Positions 17,593 to 27,166 of a DNA stretch of 64,000 nucleotides are shown one piece after another. The notes below the pieces were generated by a model. The model worked only from the letters and a program-made list of their open reading frames with translations, ran no database searches and had not been told where the DNA came from. The stretch is from contig JBBRWM010000012.1 in NCBI GenBank assembly GCA_038249195.1, positions 14,562-78,561 on the forward strand, written 5' to 3'. The translations under genes and the position numbers were made by a program. Origin of the DNA: JAOUEA01 sp038249195 (lineage in GTDB: Bacteria; Actinomycetota; UBA4738; HRBIN12). The first letter of the stretch is position 1. Every line of letters begins with the position of its first letter.

Positions 17593-19491
17593 ATGGATGC
17601 GGCGGATCTCCTCACGTTGCTCGACGGGGGTCCGCTCGTGTGCGACGGGGGCATGGGCACCGCCCTGATCGATGCCGGAGCTCCCGTGGGCGCGTGCTTC
17701 GAGGCCTTCAACCTCGACGACCCCGGGCGGGTCGTGGACGTGCACCGGGGTTTCGTTGAAGCCGGATCCCGGCTGCTGATCGCGAACACGTTCGGGGGCA
17801 ACCGGTTCCGTCTCCGCGTCCACGGTGAGGGGCCCCGGCAGGCCGCGTTGAACCACGTCGGCGTGGAGCTCGCTCGCGCGGCGGGCGCCGAGCTCGTGGC
17901 GGGCTCCCTGGGTCCGCTCGGGGTCCGGCTGGCGCCGTACGGGCGCGTGAACGCCGATGAGGCCTTCGATGCCTATCGGGAACAGGCGGCGGCGCTCGCT
18001 GGGGCCGGCGCCGACCTGTTCGTGATCGAAACCCAGTCGGACCTGTTGGAGTTGGAGCAGGCTGTGCTCGCGGTCCGGGCCGCCGCCCCCCGGCTGCCCG
18101 TGCTCGCGTCGGCGACCTTCACCCGCGACGACCGGACGCTGCTGGGCTCCACCCCTTCGGAGGTCGCGGCCCGGCTGCGCGAGCTCGGGGTCGAGGGCTT
18201 CGGCGTGAACTGCGGCGAGGGGCCGGCCCAGGCGCTGCGCATCGTGCGAGCGATGGCGCCGTTCGCGGCCGGACGCGTCCTGATGGCCCGGCCCAACGGC
18301 GGAGGCCCGGCGGAGATGGGAGGACGGTTCGTCTATCCGGCGACCCCCGGGTATGTCGGGGAGATCGCGGAGGCGCTGCTGGAGGCGGGGGTGGGCATCA
18401 TCGGGGGGTGCTGCGGGACCGGGCCGGCTCACACCGAAGCCGTCGTCGCCGCCGTGCGGACCCGGTTGGGGGCCACGCGCCCGAGGCCTGCGCCGGAGCC
18501 GGTCGTCGTGGGAGACGCGGCATCGCCCCCTGCCCCGGCCGCCGCTCCTCCCACCGGGTTGCAGTCTGCCCTCGAGCGCGGCGACTTCGTGGTGACCGTG
18601 GAGATGGAACCCCCTCGATCTTTCAGCGCGGCGCGCTTGGTGGCGGCGGCTGCCACCTTGCGCGACGCGGGTGCGGACGTCATCGACGTGGCGGACTCGC
18701 CGATGGCGAAGATGCGCATGAGCGCGTGGGCCGCGTGCCGACTGATCCAGGAGCAGGCGGGCATCGAAACGGTGCTTCACTTCCCCACTCGGGGACGCAA
18801 CCTGCTACGCCTGCAAGGCGATCTCCTGGGGTCGTACGCGCTCGGCATCAGGAACCTGTTCGTGTGCGTGGGGGACCCGGTTGCGATCGGCGACTTCCCG
18901 CAGGCGCTGAACGACGTGGACGTGACGGCGACCGGCGTGCTGGCGCTCGTGACCGGCGATCTGAACCGAGGTCGCGACCGCGCGGGATCCTCGATCGGCG
19001 AGCCCACCGCATTCTTCCCCGGCGCCGCGGTGGCGCCCAACGCCGTCGATCTCCAGCGTGAAGCGGGCCTGCTCAAGCGGAAGGTGGACGCGGGGGCAGC
19101 CTTCGCGCTCTCGCAGCCCCTCTACGGACCAGAACCGTTGCGACGCCTGTATGAGGCCTACGAGGAGGTCGCCGGCACACAGCTCACGATCCCCGTGCTC
19201 TCGGGGCTGCTGCCGCTCGTCACCGCCCGGCACGCGGAGTTCCTGCACAACGAGGTCCCCGGCATCGTGATCCCGGACGCGACCCGAGACCGGATGAGAG
19301 CGGCCGGAGCCGACGCGTGGCGCGAGGGGCTCGCCATGGCGAGCGAACTGGCCGGCAGCTTGCGCGAAGCGGGCGCGGCCGGGCTATACGTGATGCCGCA
19401 GTTCGGGCGCTACGACCTCGCGGCGGAGGTCGTGGAGGCCGCGCGCGCCGCCTCCCGCTCAAGCTCCGCCACCCGGCGCACCGATAGCTGA
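17593..19491 (+). CDS. Bifunctional homocysteine S-methyltransferase / 5,10-methylenetetrahydrofolate reductase
   Basis: A 632-residue fusion. The N-terminal domain (about 1-300) has PLVCDGGMGTAL, FGVNCGEGP and the zinc ligands in IIGGCCGTGPAHTEAV. A linker rich in Pro/Ala follows, then the MTHFR barrel (about 330-620) with VTVEMEPPRS, LFVCVGDP and FALSQPLYGPE. It resembles Bacillus YitJ in layout: one-carbon units are reduced to methyl-THF and a methyl group is moved to homocysteine to give methionine. The B12-binding part of MetH is absent, so methyl donor choice for the first domain is uncertain. ATG 17593 is preferred because it begins the conserved domain; sixteen more codons are open upstream. 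Confidence 0.88.
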   Translation: MDAADLLTLLDGGPLVCDGGMGTALIDAGAPVGACFEAFNLDDPGRVVDVHRGFVEAGSRLLIANTFGGNRFRLRVHGEGPRQAALNHVGVELARAAGAELVAGSLGPLGVRLAPYGRVNADEAFDAYREQAAALAGAGADLFVIETQSDLLELEQAVLAVRAAAPRLPVLASATFTRDDRTLLGSTPSEVAARLRELGVEGFGVNCGEGPAQALRIVRAMAPFAAGRVLMARPNGGGPAEMGGRFVYPATPGYVGEIAEALLEAGVGIIGGCCGTGPAHTEAVVAAVRTRLGATRPRPAPEPVVVGDAASPPAPAAAPPTGLQSALERGDFVVTVEMEPPRSFSAARLVAAAATLRDAGADVIDVADSPMAKMRMSAWAACRLIQEQAGIETVLHFPTRGRNLLRLQGDLLGSYALGIRNLFVCVGDPVAIGDFPQALNDVDVTATGVLALVTGDLNRGRDRAGSSIGEPTAFFPGAAVAPNAVDLQREAGLLKRKVDAGAAFALSQPLYGPEPLRRLYEAYEEVAGTQLTIPVLSGLLPLVTARHAEFLHNEVPGIVIPDATRDRMRAAGADAWREGLAMASELAGSLREAGAAGLYVMPQFGRYDLAAEVVEAARAASRSSSATRRTDS

Positions 19492-19524
19492 AGCCGGCCC
19501 CCGACCAGGAAACGAACCTCGGAC

Positions 19525-19575
19525 CCCCAATGCGACGACACCCTCGAACCCCAATGCGACGACACCCTCGAACCC
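19525..19575 (+). repeat. 24-bp tandem duplication spanning a start codon
   Basis: The segment CCCCAATGCGACGACACC and what follows it occurs twice with a period of 24 bp. Both copies contain an in-frame ATG (19530 and 19554). The second copy has no visible divergence across the period, which points to a recent event. It gives the encoded protein a doubled MRRHPRT n-region. Confidence 0.9.
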
Positions 19576-20477
19576 TGCGCGCCCTCGTTGCGCTCGCCGT
19601 GGCCACGCTGCCCCTCGTCGCCTCGGCGCCCGCCCATGCCGGCGCGGCGCCGACGACCCTCAGGCGGATCGACACGCAGATCCACGATGCGCAGCAGCAC
19701 GTCGAACGGTGGGATCGGGTGCTGTCGCATTGGCAGACCCGGGTGGCGCGCACGGCGGCCCATCTCCAGCGCGTGGAAGCGCTCCCCGAGGTCCGGGTGG
19801 CGACCGGGCCCGACTACCTCAGCCCGCGATGGACGCGTGGCGCCCTGGGCCGGTTCCCCTCCCCGCGGGCGCGACTCCGCGCGGCGCATCGTCGCTTGCA
19901 ATCCGTGCTGCGCGACCACAGGGCACCCGAGGCACAACAGCAGCTGCAGGCCTGGACCGCGTTCGTGGGGGAACTGCAGGCCGCCCGCGCGAGGGCAGTT
20001 CGGAACGCTCGCCGCGACGCGTCCCCCCGCATCCCGGCCGGGCCTGTGACCTACGAAGGCTGGGCCCGGGCGTTGCTGGGGATGCTCGGCGCGCCCGCAT
20101 GCGAAGACGACCTCGCCCTGGTCGTCACGTGGGAGACGGCCGAGTCCACGCAAGCGTGGTTCAACCCGCTCGCGACCTCGCACGACATGGAGGGAGCGGG
20201 GATCTTCAACAGCTCGGGCGTGCGCAACTACGTGTCGTTGCAACAGGGTCTCGAGGCCTCCCGCGATACGTTGGCGGATGGCGCGGACAGTTACGGGTAC
20301 AGCGCGATCCTGGACGGCCTGCGTTCGTGTGCCCCTGCGCGCGTGACCGCCCGTGCGATCAGCGACTCCGCGTGGTGCCGGGGTTGCGCCGGCGGGACCT
20401 ACGTGAGCGGGTTGCTGTCCGTGGTGCGCGGCAACTGGAGCGAGCACGCGGCGCGTCTCGTCTCCACGCCGGGCTGA
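19530..20477 (+). CDS. Secreted protein with coiled-coil region and lysozyme-like C-terminal domain
   Basis: A 315-residue exported protein. After the duplicated basic start (MRRHPRTP twice) comes a signal peptide (LVALAVATLPLVASAPAHAG). Residues about 45-160 are helical and heptad-like (RIDTQIHDAQQHVERWDRVL). The C-terminal 130 residues (LLGMLGAPACEDDLALVVTWETAEST, FNPLAT, GIFNSSGVRNYVSLQQGLEASRDTL) have the look of the transglycosylase/phage-lysozyme-like domains found in actinobacterial secreted proteins; the Glu of WETAES is a candidate acid. The enzymatic assignment is inference. Start may be 19530 or 19554 because the start region is duplicated. Confidence 0.72.
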   Translation: MRRHPRTPMRRHPRTLRALVALAVATLPLVASAPAHAGAAPTTLRRIDTQIHDAQQHVERWDRVLSHWQTRVARTAAHLQRVEALPEVRVATGPDYLSPRWTRGALGRFPSPRARLRAAHRRLQSVLRDHRAPEAQQQLQAWTAFVGELQAARARAVRNARRDASPRIPAGPVTYEGWARALLGMLGAPACEDDLALVVTWETAESTQAWFNPLATSHDMEGAGIFNSSGVRNYVSLQQGLEASRDTLADGADSYGYSAILDGLRSCAPARVTARAISDSAWCRGCAGGTYVSGLLSVVRGNWSEHAARLVSTPG

Positions 20478-20569
20478 GGCGCTTGCGGCCGATCAGGTTC
20501 GTCGCCTGCGCGCACCTTGGCCGAGCGCGCCACTGCGCTTGGAGCGGCAACCTGCAAGAATGAGTTCCC

Positions 20570-23500
20570 GTGGGCTCCACCGACGTTTCCGCGATCCACC
20601 CCGTGATCGAGGCGTTGCATAGCCTCATCGACGAGCGGGTCTCCCCGGATCGGCGGGACGCGGCCCACGCGTTCGCCAAAGCGTACTCTCGCCGCCTCGC
20701 GGAGGAGGAGCTCGAACAGACCGACCCCGAAGCGCTCTACGGCCGGGTCATGTCCACGTTCGGCTTCGTGGATGCGCGCGGGCTGGCGCCGATGGCCGTG
20801 CGTCTGTTCGTCCCCGACCTTGCCACCGACGGCTACGCCGCCGACGGAACGGTGATCGAGACCAACAGCGATGACTCGCCGTTCCTCGTGGATTCCGTGC
20901 GCGAGGAGCTCGCGGCCCGCGACCTCGCCACCCTCCGCGTGCTGCACCCCGTCATGGGCACCGCCCGCGACGAGCGGGGCCATCTCGAGCGCGTGATGTA
21001 CGGGCGCGACGCGAGCCATCGCGAGTCGGTCATGCACTTCGAGCTGGAGCGCCGGCTGTCCGAGGAGGAGGCGGCGGACCTTACGAAACGCATCGAGAAG
21101 ATCCTGCACGACGTTCGCCTGGTGGTGCGGGACTTCGAGCCGATGCAAGACCGCGTACGCCACATGATCGAGATGGCGCGAGCCGGGGCCGTGCGCTACT
21201 CGCCGCAGGAGGTCGGGGAGACCATCGACTTCCTCGACTGGCTGCTCCAATTCAACTTCGTGTTGCTGGGATACCGGGAGTACGAGCTGTTCGAGGGAGA
21301 CCAGGGCAAGGCCATCCGGGTCGTGCCGTCGAGCGGCCTGGGGATCCTCGCCGACGAGCAGCTGTCCACCTTCTCCGACGCGACCCCCCTCGACACCCTG
21401 GACCCCGCGGTCCGCCGCCGCATCGAAGACGGCGACCTCCTGGTCTTCAGCAAGACCAACGCGTACTCGTCCGTGCACCGGCGCGCTCGGATGGACTACA
21501 TCGGCGTTCGCAAGATCGGCCCGCAGGGCCAGATCGTGGGCGAATCTCGGCTGCTGGGGCTGTTCACGTCCAAGGCGTACATGGAGCCGGCCGCCAAGAC
21601 GCCGCTGCTTCATCACAAACTGGAGCAGATCCTCACGGCGGAGGACCTGATCCCGGGTTCGCACGACTACAAGCAGGTCACGGAGCTCTTCGAGAGCTTC
21701 CCGATGGACGAGCTGTTCCAGGCCTCGACGGCTGAGCTGCGCCGCCTCGTCGTCGGACTGCTGGAGCTCGAGAAACATGGTGGGATCCGCGTCCTGGTTC
21801 GGCGAGACCTCTACGGCCGCAGCGTTTCCCTCGTGGTGGCCCTTCCGCGAGATCGGTTCAACGCCGGGCTGCGCAAGCGGCTGCAACAGTTGTTCGTCGA
21901 GCGGTTCAAGGGGTCGACGGTGGACTACCACCTGTCGCTCGGGGAGACCGAGAGCGCGCGCATCTTCTTCACCGTCCACGTCGACCCGGGCGTGCAGATC
22001 CCCGACGTCCCCTACGAGCAGCTCGAGCTCGAGGTCGAACGGCTCGCGCGGACCTGGGACGACGACCTCGTCGACGCCTTGGTCAGGCGCGTCGGCGCCC
22101 AGCGCGGTCCCATCCTCGCCGCCAAGTGGGGACCGCGGTTCCCCAACTACTACAAATCAAGCACGGAGTGGGGCCTGATCGTGGACGATGTCTTGGCCCT
22201 GGAATCGCTCGCCGTGACCCCGGAGGGCTTCCTGGTGGGTCTCGGCAACGAGCAGGCGGGCGAGCGGCTGACGCGGGTGAAGCTGTACAAGACCGGAGGC
22301 AAGGTCGACCTGTCCGCGTTCATGCCCATCCTCGAGGCGCTCGGTCTGCGCGCCGTGGAGGAGATCCCCACGGCCATCCAGGGCGAGAACAAGATCTACA
22401 TCCACGACTTCGGCGTGTTGGACGCGCGCGGCGCGGTGCTGGAGCTCGACACCGCCGCCGAGCGCGTGGCCGACACCATCGCGGCTGTGTGGCGGGGCGA
22501 GGCGGAGTCCGATTCGTTGAACCGGCTCGTGATCTTCGCGGGGCTCACGTGGCGCCAGGTCGTGGGCGCGAGGGCCTTCCGCAAGTATCGCCAGCGCGTA
22601 TCGGCTCAGTTCACCGAGGAGTATCAGAACGACGCGTTCGCCGAGAACCCGCACATCGCGGCGAGGCTCGTGCATCTGTTCGAGGCCAAGTTCGACCCGG
22701 AGTCGCCCGCGAGCGATGAGGAGCTGGCCGAGATCCGCAGCGAGATCCGTCAGGACCTGCAGAAGGTGGCCTCCCTCGATCAGGACCGGATCCTGCGCGG
22801 CATGCTCGGCACGATCGACGCGACCGTGCGCACGAACGCCTATCTCGGGCGCAGGTACTTCTCCATCAAGCTCCGGTCGGCGGACGTGCCCGACATGCCC
22901 AAGCCGTACCCACTGTTCGAGATCTTCGTCTACTCCCCGGAGATGGAGGGCGTCCACCTCCGCGGGGGGCAGGTCGCGCGCGGCGGGATCCGGTGGTCGG
23001 ATCGCAAGGAGGACTACCGCACTGAGGTCCTGGGTCTCATGAAGGCGCAGAAGGTGAAGAACGCGGTCATCGTGCCCGACGGCTCCAAAGGTGGATTCGT
23101 GCTGAAGCGCTCACCGGCCGCCCCGGAGGAGCTGCGGGCCGAGGTCGTGCGCCAGTACACGACGCTCATGCGCGGGATGCTCGACATCACCGACAATCGC
23201 CGTGACGGCGAGGTCGTGCACCCCCAACACATCCGGGTCCTGGACGGTCCCGACCCCTACCTGGTGGTCGCGGCCGACAAGGGGACCGCCACGTTCTCCG
23301 ATCTCGCCAACGAGATCAGCGGGCGATACCGGTTCTGGCTCGGCGACGCGTTCGCGAGCGGCGGCTCGCAGGGCTACGACCACAAGGCGCTCGGCATCAC
23401 GGCGCGCGGCGCCTGGGAGTCGGTGAAGCGGCATTTCCGGGAGCTCGGTGTGGACGTGATGACCCAGGCGTTCACCGTGGTGGGCATCGGCGACATGTCC

Positions 23501-25369
23501 GGGGACGTGTTCGGCAACGGGATGCTCCTGTCCCCGTGCATCAAGCTCGTGGCGGCCTTCGACCACCGCAACATCTTCGTGGACCCCGACCCCGACCCGG
23601 CGATCTCCTTCGCCGAGCGCCGGCGGCTCTTCCAGACGCCCGGGTCATCGTGGAACGACTATCACCGCTCATTGATGTCGGTGGGCGGCGACGTCTTCGA
23701 CCGCAAAGCGAAGGAGGCCGTGATCTCCTCGCAGGTGCGGGAAGTCCTCGGCATCCCAACCGACGTGAACGACGACATGACGCCGGCCGAGCTCATGAAG
23801 TACATCCTGCGCGCCCCGGTCGATCTGCTCTGGAACGGGGGTATCGGGACCTATGTCAAGTCCTCGCGCGAGCGAAACGCGGAGGCCGGCGACCGCGCGA
23901 ACGACCGCATCCGTATCGACGGGAAGGACGTGCGGGCGCGCGTGGTGGGGGAGGGCGGGAACCTCGGCTTCACGCAGCTCGGCCGGATCGAGTACGCCCG
24001 CAACGACGGCCGCATCAACACGGACTTCATCGACAACTCCGCGGGGGTGGACACGTCCGACCACGAGGTCAACCTGAAGATCCTGCTGGGCCTCGCCATC
24101 TCGCGCGGCGAGTTGACGCTCGAGGAGCGCAACGAGCTGTTGCAACAATGCGACGAAGACGTCGTGGGCCACGTGCTGTACGACAACTACCTGCAGGCCC
24201 AGATCCTCTCGCAGGAGATGATGGTCTCGGCGCAGCGGATCGAGAGCTACGAGGACCTGATGGCCCAGCTCGTCGAGGACGGGGAGCTGGAGCGCGAGGT
24301 CGAGTACCTCCCGTCCACCGACGAGATGCTGCAGCGCCGGGCCGACGGCGTCGGCATGGTCCGACCCGAGCTCGCCGTGCTGCTCGCCTACGCCAAGCGC
24401 GCGATCGCGTTCGAGCTCCTCGACTCCGACGTGCCCGACTCGCCCTACCTCGCGAAGGATCTCGAACGGTATTTCCCACCCAAGGTGGTGGAACGCTTCG
24501 GCCACCTGATCCCGGAGCACCCGCTCCGGCGCGAGCTCGTGGCGACGATCGCCGCCAACGACGTCGTGAACTCTCAGGGGATCACCTTCGTCTCGCGCAT
24601 GATGACCGAGACGGGCGCGCGAGCCTCGCAGGCCGTGCGCGCGTTCCGGATCGCGCGCGACGTGACCGGGGCCGTCGGGCGCTGGGCGTCCGTCGAGGCG
24701 CTCGACGGCGTCATCGACCCGGGGATCCAGAACCAGCTGATGACCGGGGTGGACTGGCTGGTGGAGACCACGTCTCGCTGGTACCTCGTCCGGGCGGCGG
24801 GCCAGCACCTCGCCCAGGCCGTCGGGGACATGCACGATTCCTTCGAGGAGCTCTCGGGCGTGATCGATCAGATCGGCCCGGACGGATGGCGGGAGGAGCA
24901 CGAGCAGACCGTGGGCCAACTCGTGGCCGAGGGCGTCCCGCCCGAACTCGCGCGGCGCCACGCCTTCCAGAGCGAGCTGGTGCACGGGCCCGACATCATC
25001 TCGGTGGCCCACGCGAGCGGCCGATCCGTGCTGGAGGTCGCCCGAGCCTTCTTCCTGCTCGGCGAGCGACTCCAGATCGACTGGCTGGAACAGCGCCTCG
25101 AAGCCATCCCTGCCGGGAGCCGGTGGCAGCGGTGGGCGCAGCAGTCCATGGAGGACGATCTGGTCCATCTGCGGCGGCAGATGGTCGAACGCGTGCTCGA
25201 CCACGCGGACGGACGGCCCGTGGACGAGGCGGTGGAGTCGTTCCTGGAGGAGCGCTCGGAGGCGTTCGCGCGCCTCGAGAAGTTCATGCGCGGGATGTCG
25301 ATGGAGGGGATCACCGACCTCGCGCAGCTCACGGTCGCGCTGCGTCAGATCCGTGCCTTGCTGGGCTGA
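20570..25369 (+). CDS. gdh: NAD-specific glutamate dehydrogenase, large (180 kDa) type
   Basis: A 1599-residue enzyme that deaminates glutamate to 2-oxoglutarate and ammonia, usually catabolic. The length matches the large L-GDH class. The N-terminal ~700 residues carry the regulatory ACT-like region (YGRSVSLVVALPRDRFN). The catalytic core begins near residue 800: GGIRWSDRKEDYRTEVLGLM, then KVKNAVIVPDGSKGGFV, GTATFSDLANEI, and the dinucleotide fold around GIGDMSGDVFGNGML. AGVDTSDHEVNLKILL is also typical. GTG 20570 is the annotated start. The gene is apparently monocistronic. It gives this cell a way to burn glutamate made by amino acid catabolism. Confidence 0.95.
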   Translation: MGSTDVSAIHPVIEALHSLIDERVSPDRRDAAHAFAKAYSRRLAEEELEQTDPEALYGRVMSTFGFVDARGLAPMAVRLFVPDLATDGYAADGTVIETNSDDSPFLVDSVREELAARDLATLRVLHPVMGTARDERGHLERVMYGRDASHRESVMHFELERRLSEEEAADLTKRIEKILHDVRLVVRDFEPMQDRVRHMIEMARAGAVRYSPQEVGETIDFLDWLLQFNFVLLGYREYELFEGDQGKAIRVVPSSGLGILADEQLSTFSDATPLDTLDPAVRRRIEDGDLLVFSKTNAYSSVHRRARMDYIGVRKIGPQGQIVGESRLLGLFTSKAYMEPAAKTPLLHHKLEQILTAEDLIPGSHDYKQVTELFESFPMDELFQASTAELRRLVVGLLELEKHGGIRVLVRRDLYGRSVSLVVALPRDRFNAGLRKRLQQLFVERFKGSTVDYHLSLGETESARIFFTVHVDPGVQIPDVPYEQLELEVERLARTWDDDLVDALVRRVGAQRGPILAAKWGPRFPNYYKSSTEWGLIVDDVLALESLAVTPEGFLVGLGNEQAGERLTRVKLYKTGGKVDLSAFMPILEALGLRAVEEIPTAIQGENKIYIHDFGVLDARGAVLELDTAAERVADTIAAVWRGEAESDSLNRLVIFAGLTWRQVVGARAFRKYRQRVSAQFTEEYQNDAFAENPHIAARLVHLFEAKFDPESPASDEELAEIRSEIRQDLQKVASLDQDRILRGMLGTIDATVRTNAYLGRRYFSIKLRSADVPDMPKPYPLFEIFVYSPEMEGVHLRGGQVARGGIRWSDRKEDYRTEVLGLMKAQKVKNAVIVPDGSKGGFVLKRSPAAPEELRAEVVRQYTTLMRGMLDITDNRRDGEVVHPQHIRVLDGPDPYLVVAADKGTATFSDLANEISGRYRFWLGDAFASGGSQGYDHKALGITARGAWESVKRHFRELGVDVMTQAFTVVGIGDMSGDVFGNGMLLSPCIKLVAAFDHRNIFVDPDPDPAISFAERRRLFQTPGSSWNDYHRSLMSVGGDVFDRKAKEAVISSQVREVLGIPTDVNDDMTPAELMKYILRAPVDLLWNGGIGTYVKSSRERNAEAGDRANDRIRIDGKDVRARVVGEGGNLGFTQLGRIEYARNDGRINTDFIDNSAGVDTSDHEVNLKILLGLAISRGELTLEERNELLQQCDEDVVGHVLYDNYLQAQILSQEMMVSAQRIESYEDLMAQLVEDGELEREVEYLPSTDEMLQRRADGVGMVRPELAVLLAYAKRAIAFELLDSDVPDSPYLAKDLERYFPPKVVERFGHLIPEHPLRRELVATIAANDVVNSQGITFVSRMMTETGARASQAVRAFRIARDVTGAVGRWASVEALDGVIDPGIQNQLMTGVDWLVETTSRWYLVRAAGQHLAQAVGDMHDSFEELSGVIDQIGPDGWREEHEQTVGQLVAEGVPPELARRHAFQSELVHGPDIISVAHASGRSVLEVARAFFLLGERLQIDWLEQRLEAIPAGSRWQRWAQQSMEDDLVHLRRQMVERVLDHADGRPVDEAVESFLEERSEAFARLEKFMRGMSMEGITDLAQLTVALRQIRALLG

Positions 25370-25384
25370 GGTGCGGCCGGTCGT

Positions 25385-25834
25385 TCAGCCTCCGAAGAAG
25401 TCGAGCGTCACCCACAGGTCCCCCTGCGCGCGCACCACGCCGATGCCGACGCGATGGAAGCGCCGCGCGAGCGTGTTGCTCCGATGGGAGGGGCTGGCCA
25501 TGAACGAGCGCTGCAGCCGGGGCAGCGTGCCCGCCATCCCGACGTTCTCGGCCCACGTGCTGGCGCCGTAGCGCCGCACCTGTTGCCAGACGCCCGTGCC
25601 GTGATAGACGCACCCGCGCCGTCCCATGCGTCGGCTGTGTCGCCAGGCGAAGCTGGACACATGGCTGTTGAGGCGCAGGGGACGCAGGCCGTGGGCGTGT
25701 CGGGAGCCGTTCACGAGGTGGAGCATGCGGTGCCGCATGTCCTGGGTCCTGGCGCCCGCCGAAGCGGGACCCGCCACCGCGAGGGTCGCGGCCACCACCA
25801 GCGTCAGCGCGATGAACGATCGTCTGAACGTCAT
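25385..25834 (-). CDS. Secreted CAP (SCP/PR1-like) domain protein
   Basis: A 149-residue exported protein with signal peptide (SFIALTLVVAATLAVAGPASAG) followed by a minimal CAP domain. Family marks are MLHLVNGSRHAHGLRPLRLN, the HSRRM helix, the AENVGMAG tetrad segment, SPSHRSNTL and the final GVVRAQGDLWVTLDFFGG strand. The conserved His/Glu residues of the CAP cavity are present. Bacterial members are mostly of unknown function. It converges on gdh, with 15 nt between the stops. Confidence 0.82.
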   Translation of the reverse strand: MTFRRSFIALTLVVAATLAVAGPASAGARTQDMRHRMLHLVNGSRHAHGLRPLRLNSHVSSFAWRHSRRMGRRGCVYHGTGVWQQVRRYGASTWAENVGMAGTLPRLQRSFMASPSHRSNTLARRFHRVGIGVVRAQGDLWVTLDFFGG

Positions 25835-25933
25835 GGGTAAGCGCTCACCCTACCCACGTCCCGCCGAGCCTGTCACGCATCCGCCGTAGGCCCCCGTTGG
25901 CGGCCGCGGCGGCCCGGCGCTACGGTGCGCGCC

Positions 25934-27151
25934 ATGGCTCGGTACCGAACCTCCGCCCAGCTTCGCCTCATGGAGGGGACCCCTCCGCCCGCCGAACGAC
26001 TGGTGACGCTGGGCAACTGGCAAGATCCGCCCTTCAACCGGTGGGGGTTCCAGCACGTCCGCGACCTGATCCCCACGGCCCGGATCCGGCGCAGCTCCGG
26101 CCCGCCATGGCGCCTGCCGCGGGCCGAGAGCGACCTCGACGACCTCACCTTCGCGTCCGGCCGCCGCCGCATGACGCTCGGGACCATGCTGTCCGACACG
26201 GCCACCGACGGCTACCTCGTGTTGCACCGCGGGCGGATCGTGATGGAGCGCTACTTCAACGACCTTCGTCCCGACACGACGCACCTGCTGATGTCGGTCT
26301 CGAAGTCGGTGACGTCCGCGGTTGCCGGCATCCTGGTGGGACGAGGGCGACTCGACGTGGACGCGCCCGTCACGCGGTACCTGCCAGAGCTCGCCGGCAC
26401 CTCCTTCGAGGGCTGCACGGTGCAGCACCTCCTCGACATGCGCGCTGGCACCCGCTTCAACGAGGACTACGCGGACCCCACCGCCGAGGTGAGGGTGTAC
26501 GAACAGGTCTACCTGTGGCGGCCGCGAACGGACCCGTCCCTGCCGCCGGACGCCTGCAGCTACTTCGCCACCCTCGGCAACGACGGGGAGCACGGCGGGG
26601 CGTTCCGATATCGCTCGGTCCTGTCCGACGTCCTCGGCTGGGTTGTGGAGCGCGCGGGCGCCCAGCGCCTGGCCGACCTGATCGCGCGGGAGCTCTGGGG
26701 GCCCATGGGCGCCGAGTTCGATGGCGAGGTCACGGTGGACGCGCACGGCAACGCCATGGCGGACGGAGGGATCTGTGCCACCTTGCGGGATCTCGGCCGG
26801 TTCGGACAGCTCTTTTCGAACGGGGGTCGGCGCGGGCGCGGGAAGATCGTGCCGGCCGCTTGGATCGCCGACACGATCGCGGGGGCCCCGGACGCAACGG
26901 CGGCCTTCGCGGCGGGCGGCGAGGCCGCCGACCGGCGCCCGGGCGCCCACTACCGCAACCAATGGTGGGTCCTGGCGCCGGACACCCCGGCGTATGCCGG
27001 GCTCGGCATCAACGGTCAGCTCGTGTACGTGAACCCGCCCGCGCGACTGGTCGTGGCCAAGCTCTCCACGTGGTCACACGCGCTCGATCCCCTCGCCGAG
27101 CGGTGGACCTACGACGCGTGCCTCGCCCTCGCGGAGGCGTTGAACCCCTGA
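25934..27151 (+). CDS. Serine hydrolase of the beta-lactamase class C / esterase family
   Basis: A 405-residue protein with the class C-like SxxK motif (SVSKSVTSAVAGILVGRG) and the following DAPVTRYLPELAG and VQHLLDMRAGT segments. A Tyr-centred motif (CSYFATLGND) and a late NGQLVYVNP strand stand where YxN and HxG lie in relatives. No signal peptide is evident, and the N-terminal 90 residues (NWQDPPFNRWGFQHVRD) resemble 6-aminohexanoate hydrolase/esterase relatives rather than antibiotic-degrading enzymes. Substrate unknown. ATG 25934 is preferred over GTG 25925 because TACGGT at 25921-25926 sits 7 nt before it. Confidence 0.8.
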   Translation: MARYRTSAQLRLMEGTPPPAERLVTLGNWQDPPFNRWGFQHVRDLIPTARIRRSSGPPWRLPRAESDLDDLTFASGRRRMTLGTMLSDTATDGYLVLHRGRIVMERYFNDLRPDTTHLLMSVSKSVTSAVAGILVGRGRLDVDAPVTRYLPELAGTSFEGCTVQHLLDMRAGTRFNEDYADPTAEVRVYEQVYLWRPRTDPSLPPDACSYFATLGNDGEHGGAFRYRSVLSDVLGWVVERAGAQRLADLIARELWGPMGAEFDGEVTVDAHGNAMADGGICATLRDLGRFGQLFSNGGRRGRGKIVPAAWIADTIAGAPDATAAFAAGGEAADRRPGAHYRNQWWVLAPDTPAYAGLGINGQLVYVNPPARLVVAKLSTWSHALDPLAERWTYDACLALAEALNP

Positions 27152-27166
27152 TCCGCGATCGAACCG

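Noticed and set aside
23669..25204. 511-codon minus-strand frame inside glutamate dehydrogenase
   Set aside because: Antisense shadow; gdh motifs run through this part on the plus strand.
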